Source of the DNA: Beroe forskalii
Lineage: Eukaryota; Ctenophora; Nuda; Beroida; Beroidae
Assembly: GCA_011033025.1 (NCBI GenBank)
Contig: WFMF01000077.1
Span: 1 to 64,000, forward strand
DNA: 64,000 nt
Reading direction: 5' to 3'
Shown: positions 58,036-64,000 of the stretch, piece after piece
Position numbering within the stretch: the first letter of the stretch is position 1
Layout of the letters: each line of letters begins with the position of its first letter
Position numbers and translations under genes: made by a program
The notes under the pieces: generated by a model
Database searches by the model: none
The model's input: only the letters and a program-made list of their open reading frames with translations
Told to the model about the DNA's origin: nothing

Positions 58036-58159
58036 ATTCATGTTTTTAACTTGTCTGGTAGTAAATTATAAGGATGGGAAATAATAGATCAAATTGTGGT
58101 GTAGGTGAGTGAAATTAATCGATTTTGGCTATTCGGGTAGATAACGTGGCCTCCCACTG

Positions 58160-58322
58160 CCCACATCAAAATATCACCACGAAAACCGTTGGACGGTTGG
58201 TGAAGTAACCCCCCGCGGGTTTGGATGTGAGAACAGGAACCCGAAATATAAAAGCTTAATCGACTTACCACATCCAAACCCGCGGGGGGTTACTTGACCA
58301 ACCGTCCAACGGTTTGGGTGGT
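58160..58322. repeat. Large inverted repeat (AACCGTTGGACGGTTGG arms)
   Basis: AACCGTTGGACGGTTGGTGA + AGTAACCCCCCGCGGGTTTGG at about 58,180-58,225 is matched inverted by CCAAACCCGCGGGGGGTTAC + TTGACCAACCGTCCAACGGTT at 58,272-58,312. Arms near 45 bases, loop near 47. Arms also contain CCGCGG and CCGTTGGACGG palindromes. Confidence 0.88.
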
Positions 58323-58772
58323 TTTGTTATAATAGTATAAATACTGGCGTGATTATTTGGGACCTTATCGTGGAACGGGAAATAGTAGAGCCATTATAAA
58401 GGTCAGGTTTTCTTTAGGTCTCTGCATAAGAAACTTTGTATTAGAGGCTCTACATTAGGGTAAGATAAGATTAAGTCTAAGAGAAGATACGGTGACGTCA
58501 TTATGACGTCACCAACTTACCGAGATATTGCTGCCTTTTTCACGAAATCACGTCGTTTTTGTGCTCAATTTTCACCAAGAAGTGACTTCATAAATGACGT
58601 TTTGTAGAAATTAAGGGCTTCAAGAAAATATTACGAGACTTTCAATTATGCGAATAAGGGAATTAAGACCTTGGGAAATAACCATTGATATTTATTTGCC
58701 TTCTTTAAATTGTCTTGAACATTGATAACTATCTTTCTCGGCAAAATCTTTCTTCAGCTTTACTTACTACTT

Positions 58773-59041
58773 TCAAAGTTGATTCCAATTTACATGTAAT
58801 CGATTTTCAGTCGCGCCATTATCTAACTCGATACCAAAATCAATGGTTATAACTTTAAAGAGTGAGGTATTTTCATATGAGAACAAGAATTGCTCTCGTT
58901 TCCCAGCAAAGCTTTCTCGACCACTTATTGATATTTCCTTGTCATTTTCTGTGCATATACTGTTTTCGGTCAGCCATTCGACTGCGTCGCCACTGCTTGG
59001 CATTTTCATTATAGCAAGCTCAACATAATTTTGTATGTCTT
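58773..59041 (-). CDS. Possible small coding segment, unknown
   Basis: Minus strand open from about 59,040 to a TAA at 58,773. The product includes QNYVELAIMKMPSSGDAVEW and ENDKEISISGRESFAGKR, with a mixed composition that looks more protein-like than the surrounding open frames. An ATG lies at 59,009. No donor or clear acceptor, no recognised family. Could be a gene fragment, a terminal exon or chance. Confidence 0.25.
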
Positions 59042-59099
59042 GATGTTAACGTAACTGGTAAGGGGCAGATTACAGAGCTACGACAGAGGGTAGAGGGTA

Positions 59100-59345
59100 G
59101 CTAGTTTGCGAACAATTCATGGTTACAAACCATGGTTACTATAACATTTATTTTGTAACCATGGTTAGTTACCATGGTTGCTATAACATTGGTTAGTACT
59201 TAGCAACTATGGTTACTGTAACATAGGTTTGTAACCAATGTTACCGTAACATTATTTCGTAACCAATGTTACTGTAACATTGGTTTGTAACCAATGTTAG
59301 CATTGGCTAGTTACCATGGTTACTCTATGGTTACTAAAACATTTG
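59100..59345. repeat. Palindromic ~30-nt repeats (GGTTAC..GTAACATTGG)
   Basis: At least seven copies of AACCA(T/A)(G/T)GTTACTGTAACATTGG-like units, each able to pair with itself (GTTAC/GTAAC) and with neighbours. Confidence 0.8.
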
Positions 59346-61060
59346 TTAGACTCGTTCTTTCCTATGTGCAACAGCTTCAACACAGGATTTCTCACTTGAT
59401 TCGGTAATTCTTAACTTAATTTGATAACCGATATGTGGTTTTAGATTTGCACGAGGTTTCATATTGATAATCGGAAGCGTCTGCTGCCAGTGATTCCTCA
59501 AAGTTTCCTAAAATAGGCATCCACATGAAATGAATGGGAATGATTTGATATTAAATGACATCTATATCGGGAACGTATCAAATATAGCACCTTTAAATGA
59601 TGTTCCAATACCAGATCTACACCGCAGGAGAATAATATCTGAAGAGTGAAGGGGTTACCCCCCTATTAAACGTTAACGCCTAACCAGGCGAAATCATGTA
59701 ACTTATAATATATACTGAGTGCATTTTGTGGGTGGTCCTTTTACAGGGAATTATAAACGTTTCATTGCCATTTGTGGAAAATCTCCAGTTTATAATGACC
59801 CGTACATGTAAATCACACTGGATCTTGCTGGAAGCTAGGGGCGTTGCTCACGTTGTAAGATCGCTAATAAAAAGGTTCCGCAGTTTCCTGAGCCGGTGTG
59901 CTCATGTAACTTTGTAACTTCTTCCTCACCCTAGTATTTCGTATCCTCACATGTTGCAGTGTTCTGTGTTAATGTTGCAAAGGGGGCACCCCTTGCAAAG
60001 AAGCGGTCCTTGCAATGAAGGCGCCCTTGTGAGGGGGGCTTCGCAAGGGAGGAAAGTTGTCTCTGGCAGGGCGGGGCATTCAATGAACGCGTTATTGATT
60101 TTTGAATTATTACGAAACAACTAATCAATTTGCACTCGATCCACGTTGCAATCTTTCAGGTCAATCGTTTTAGTGTGGTTATAATTTTACGCAAAATATA
60201 GAGGAAAATTGGAATTTATGAAATTATAATTAATTCTAAAGTTATAGCCGATCTTCAGTTTAATGTAGACAGAAGCTGCAGCCGGAACACATCAATTAGC
60301 ATTTGCTGTGCCGCCCTTTCAATGGGGCATTGATTGAGTAGTGCAATAGCCTGCTTGTTATTTTGACAAGGGATGTATTTTATTGTGTATGTCCATTATC
60401 AAAGCTTGTGGTAAAAGAAAACATGATCAATTACAACTCTGGATTTGACTTCTACACGTACGCCGTACGGAGCCTGACTATTTTTCTCTTCAGTTTGAAC
60501 AGTTATATTTTAATCTTAGTCTTGTTTTTACTGATTTTCATGTTTTGAAATCTTGATATTTTACACTCATTGATCTTTTGCCTCTACTGAACTCTTTCCT
60601 TTTCCTCCCCCTCCCTCTAAACTGTGTTGCTCAGGAATCCGGAGTCCTGGGTGGCCCAGCCTTGCAGTTGTAAGCTGTGAGGGGTACGTGGGCCGAAACC
60701 CCTCCGTTTCCCTTGTCACCTGCTGATGGTACACCTACATCGCAGATGGTAGGGCGACCTTACAACTGTAGGGTAACCGCTGATGATTCACAGTTTAGTC
60801 TCTTCCGCCTCTTATGTCAATCTTTGAATTAGGAAATCGATATTCAGTATTTTATGTTTGTAGTATACCCATACACCTCTATAGATAAGACATTGGAATA
60901 GTAAGAAACACGAAGAAAGAATCCCACAACAAAAACAACTTAATTGACGTTGATGTGCCACATCGTTTTAGGACAAGTAGATTTCCGTGTAATAACCTAT
61001 TGGCCCTTAGTTAACCAGCTCTCTTTTGAACCAGCCCTTCTACCGGCCACACCGTAATTG
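59346..61060. other. Spacer, no gene seen
   Basis: AAAGGGGGCACCCCTTGCAA..GGGGGGCTTCGCAAGGG at about 59,979-60,050 is a local repeat of CTTGCAA/GCAAGG motifs. GCAGTTGTAAG and CTTACAACTGTAGGG at 60,664 and 60,759 form an inverted pair. No exon supported. Confidence 0.45.
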
Positions 61061-61250
61061 GCATGTGCAACTATAGCAACATACACTTAGCAACACACTC
61101 TTAGCAACACACACTTAGCAACACATACTATAGCAACACACTTAGCAACACACTATAGCAACACACACTTAGCAACACATACTATAGCAACACACTTAGC
61201 AACACACACACTTAGCAACACACACATAGCAACACATACTATAGCAAAAT
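61061..61250. repeat. AGCAACACACACTT simple tandem repeat
   Basis: About ten units of (T)AGCAACACA(CA)CTT/ACTAT of 14-20 bases, with a following ACGCAATAA repeat at 61,263-61,290. Confidence 0.85.
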
Positions 61251-62439
61251 TCTAGTTATAAAACGCAATAACGCAATAAACGCAATAACGCATCTAGAAC
61301 ACCAATGAAGATAAACATGAGACTTGATGCTCTTTCGTGCGTCAATAATAAAATTTTCCACAGTAGCCTTCACAATGACACAGTTTAATTAACCTCAGAG
61401 TGAAGGACCAGCCGTCATGTTCATGTCATGGCATACGATGTTTGTGTGTCTGTCGGTGTGTTTGTGTCTCGTTTGATAGGGTCTCTACGTGTGTATCTCA
61501 GTGGGGGGTCTAGAGTTCTCACGTCACTGTTAAATGTCACTACTACACCTCCCAGTGCTGCTCCTTACAGCCATCCTTGCGCAAGATGGGATTCTTCACA
61601 TTCTTTGCTCCTATATCCAATGTTTCATCCAAAAATACGCATTTCCCCTTAGACCAATTCTTTACCTTTCCCAACCCAATTGTCTTTTAGTTTTGTTATA
61701 CAAATAAGGCATTGAAGAGGGTTAGCAGAGTAGTGAGGAGTTGGGGTTGTGTGTATACTACCTTTATCCGTTCTGTTCAATCTGATATAGGTGGTGGTGC
61801 GTCGCGCGTCCTTTAAAGTGATTGATTAGGATAGAGAACATACAGCACCCACAAAACGGGGCAACGGGCACAACCCTTGTTAAACATCGACACTTCTAGT
61901 TTCTACCTGCAGTAATATTCAGGGCACTTAACGCAATTAAAAGTAGTTACTAGAATTAACTTGAATTATTCTAAGACTTAAAAGGTATAAATCATCATCG
62001 GAAAGCTTGAAAGAATGCCAAAATGTGAAGAAAAGAGTCGCCAAAGAAGCAAGTCTACATGTTTGAGTGAACAACTCAGAATAGTATCGTATCATTATGA
62101 GGAGTGGGGTATTATCTGATTGGTTGAGTGCTATTTATAGACCCACTTACGTCCGTGCTGCAATTTTTCGTATTTTGATGCATGCCTCGGGATATATTTC
62201 TATCCTATTTGATCGTTTCTTCATATGTAATGCTTTAATAAAGCAATACATTCATATTACGTGGCCTCGCTAAGATAGATGTATAGATATGATAAATGTT
62301 TTTCCTGTTCAGATAGCGGACCAATGACCTTTTTAGCTGTGTTCCAGAAGCAAAATTCGGTTTCAGCCAAGTTAACCGGTAAAATAGGCAATTTGTGAAT
62401 TAACGTATTTTTAGTAACATTTACGGGTTCCAAGGTATA
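61251..62439. other. Spacer, no gene seen
   Basis: A plus-strand open frame at 61,428-61,652 (74 codons) carries no recognised domain; it may be a retrotransposon relic like its neighbours. Confidence 0.4.
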
Positions 62440-62694
62440 GTGATGCAGTCGCTAGCTATGTTTCCATATGGTTCTATTTTTACCGTTGTTGTTTTAAAAA
62501 TAGAACACCCGTACTCAGTAACAAATCAGTCCACCCTAAGACACTTTCTCTGTCGTTTTATCTGTGCCCTCCCAGCCGCATTACCAATTACCTCTCTTCG
62601 TTGTATTGCAATACAAGATGGTGTACCCCCTATCTTACAAGAATTCAGATCGCTCCATCTGACCCTCTACCCTCCAATCCTACCTGCCTTGTAG
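62440..62694 (+). pseudogene. Possible reverse transcriptase C-terminal relic
   Basis: The 84-codon frame has SLRCIAIQDGVPPILQEF followed by SLHLTLY, resembling the segment after the RT thumb of I/Jockey-group retrotransposons (pattern P..L....G.PPL....). Resemblance is by motif only. It is on the opposite strand from the element at 62,880-64,000, so it would be a separate insertion. Confidence 0.35.
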
Positions 62695-62879
62695 AATCAG
62701 AGGCATACTCTACTAAGTTTTCTTTCGTTTAAAGAAATCTTTGAGTCTGGATTTGTGTTGAGAAACACACTTTGTATAAACCATTTGACACAATAGCTGC
62801 TCGGACTGACAGAACCTCTCAGATTCAGTTCCTTGTTGCCATTCAGCAAGGATATTCACTGAGTTCGCCAGGCTAGGCT

Positions 62880-63248
62880 CATACGTAATCTACTACTAGA
62901 AGGGGGATGGGCCAGCGAGGGCCCAGGCGGCGCCCAGGAGAGGAAGCAACTGGCCGAGACAAGCGCTTCCGAGCTCCCATGCGCCCGGATGGGACGGGAG
63001 TCCCGTTCCTTCCCGTTGCCATCCTGTCGGAACAGGACGGCGTTCCCGACCCAGCGGCGGGGTCGAGCCCTCCTTCTGTGGCCGGAGCGAGGGCTACCTC
63101 CGCGACATCCTCTGGGGACGGCTTGAGTGTATCCCTGTGACTGAAGGCTCAGTCCGGTGAGGGACAGAGCCTCAAGTAGTTGCAGAATCGTCGCATACTC
63201 TCTTAGGTACCAGGCGACCAGTCCTATTGGCGTAGCTAACAATCCCGT
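62880..63248 (-). mobile_element. Probable 3' UTR of a non-LTR retrotransposon
   Basis: GC-rich sequence following the stop at 63,249 of the retrotransposon frame on the minus strand. The sequence is distinctly more GC-rich than the flank. I could not locate a poly-A or short-repeat tail with certainty, so the boundary is approximate. Confidence 0.5.
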
Positions 63249-64000
63249 TTAATTGTTTAGTTTGAACCTGTCCACAATTTCGGTACCTCTACCTGCACAG
63301 TAGTAAGTCCCGAAGTACTCGGCCCTTAAACTGCTTAACGAAGGGCATTTCCCCACGAAATGCGATAACGTTTCATATTCGCTTTCGCAAACAGGACACT
63401 AGGAAAGGTTGCAGGACAGCGGGATTCAGTTTCTTGAGGTGGTAGTTTAGAATTGCGCGGCCTGTCAGGAGTTGAGTAGCCACTCTCAGATCCTTCTTGC
63501 ACATACTGGACAGCTCCTTTGCAAACTTGTCTCTCCACATCATGTTGAACATTCTGGGAGGATCAGCTTTAGCAGGAGCTTATCCAGTCCTCTTTGGTCT
63601 TCCTCCTCATTGCCGCGAAACATACCCCACGCGGTATGGGGAGTAGTCTTAGTAGAACGGCCAAGGTCGGTTTAATCAACCAGGCCAGTGCAGCCATGCT
63701 GAGCATAGAGACTATCCCTAATACACTAGGCTAAGGGTGTGAACTCCTGGGTGGTTTTTAGGCCACCCGACTGCGGGTTATATCCTGGGCTGAGAGCAGA
63801 ATCCAGTCCTGGACCACACAGGTCTGGGATTCCACCAACGCCCCTGGCTTCAAACGGACTGCAAAGCAAGTCAATGCTTGCCTGCAGATTAGGTCAGCTA
63901 TCAGCCGAAGGTGGCTATGTACCACCTCCCTTCGTCTAGTGGATCACAGGGTGGTCTGACCCAGCCAGACTGTATAAATCATATTCCCATCGATTGGGAT
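63249..64000 (-). pseudogene. Non-LTR retrotransposon, C-terminal region (frameshifted, runs off the window)
   Basis: On the minus strand, 63,249-63,398 encodes CPVCESEYETLSHFVGKCPS followed by LSSLRAEYFG, ending LNN-stop. This is the CxxC..ET..H....C zinc knuckle with a downstream R...G that closes the RNase H/C-terminal part of I/Jockey/LOA-type retrotransposons. Just upstream (63,400-63,545), shifted by one base, is KFAKELSSMCKKDLRVATQL and LTGRAILNYHLKKLNP, the usual LLTGH..L..HL motif before the knuckle. The frameshift near 63,398 marks a dead copy, unless it is a sequencing error. Further upstream to 64,000 I see only broken frames. Confidence 0.75.

Overview
This is eukaryotic nuclear DNA, most likely from a non-vertebrate metazoan. 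The coding regions are short exons bounded by GT/AG splice sites. The proteins are animal-like: an intracellular-type Ig domain, a C2 domain and a lysosomal beta-galactosidase. The spacers are full of tandem repeats, foldback elements, MITEs, a tRNA-derived SINE and non-LTR retrotransposon remains. I cannot name the species.

Layout: (1) 0.8-0.93 kb: one exon of a C2-domain gene on the minus strand, with a 1.3 kb array of a 19-nt repeat directly upstream of its splice acceptor. (2) 4.4-12.6 kb: a plus-strand gene of at least five exons whose phases all match. It encodes a long Ser/Asn-rich region, a Cys-rich zinc-ribbon-like module and a C-terminal Ig domain. (3) 13.0-18.8 kb: a convergent minus-strand GLB1-like (GH35) beta-galactosidase, ten exons traced in a consistent frame; its N-terminal exons are not seen and one internal exon of about 40 codons is missing. 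(4) 19.5-28.5 kb: about 27 monomers of a ~330-bp satellite with a poly-G run. (5) 28.5-44 kb: mostly dispersed and foldback repeats, including a SINE and a ~1.7 kb nested foldback element. (6) 44.5-48.2 kb: two orphan plus-strand exons, the second following a 1.6 kb array of a 39-nt repeat. (7) 48.3-64 kb: MITEs, perfect hairpins and, at the right edge, the 3' end of a non-LTR retrotransposon on the minus strand.

The main observation is a recurring structure: tandem arrays that end exactly at a real 3' splice site, with units that copy that splice site and often the first bases of the exon. I see it at six exons in at least four transcription units, from two-copy duplications to arrays of roughly 40-70 units. 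The arrays therefore look seeded by duplication across the intron/exon junction and filled with decoy acceptors. In the Ig gene each unit also carries a GTAAGG donor, so each resembles a 15-nt in-frame microexon. I have not verified any of this with RNA or database searches. Homopolymer-length differences between satellite copies suggest long-read errors in places, so array lengths are approximate.
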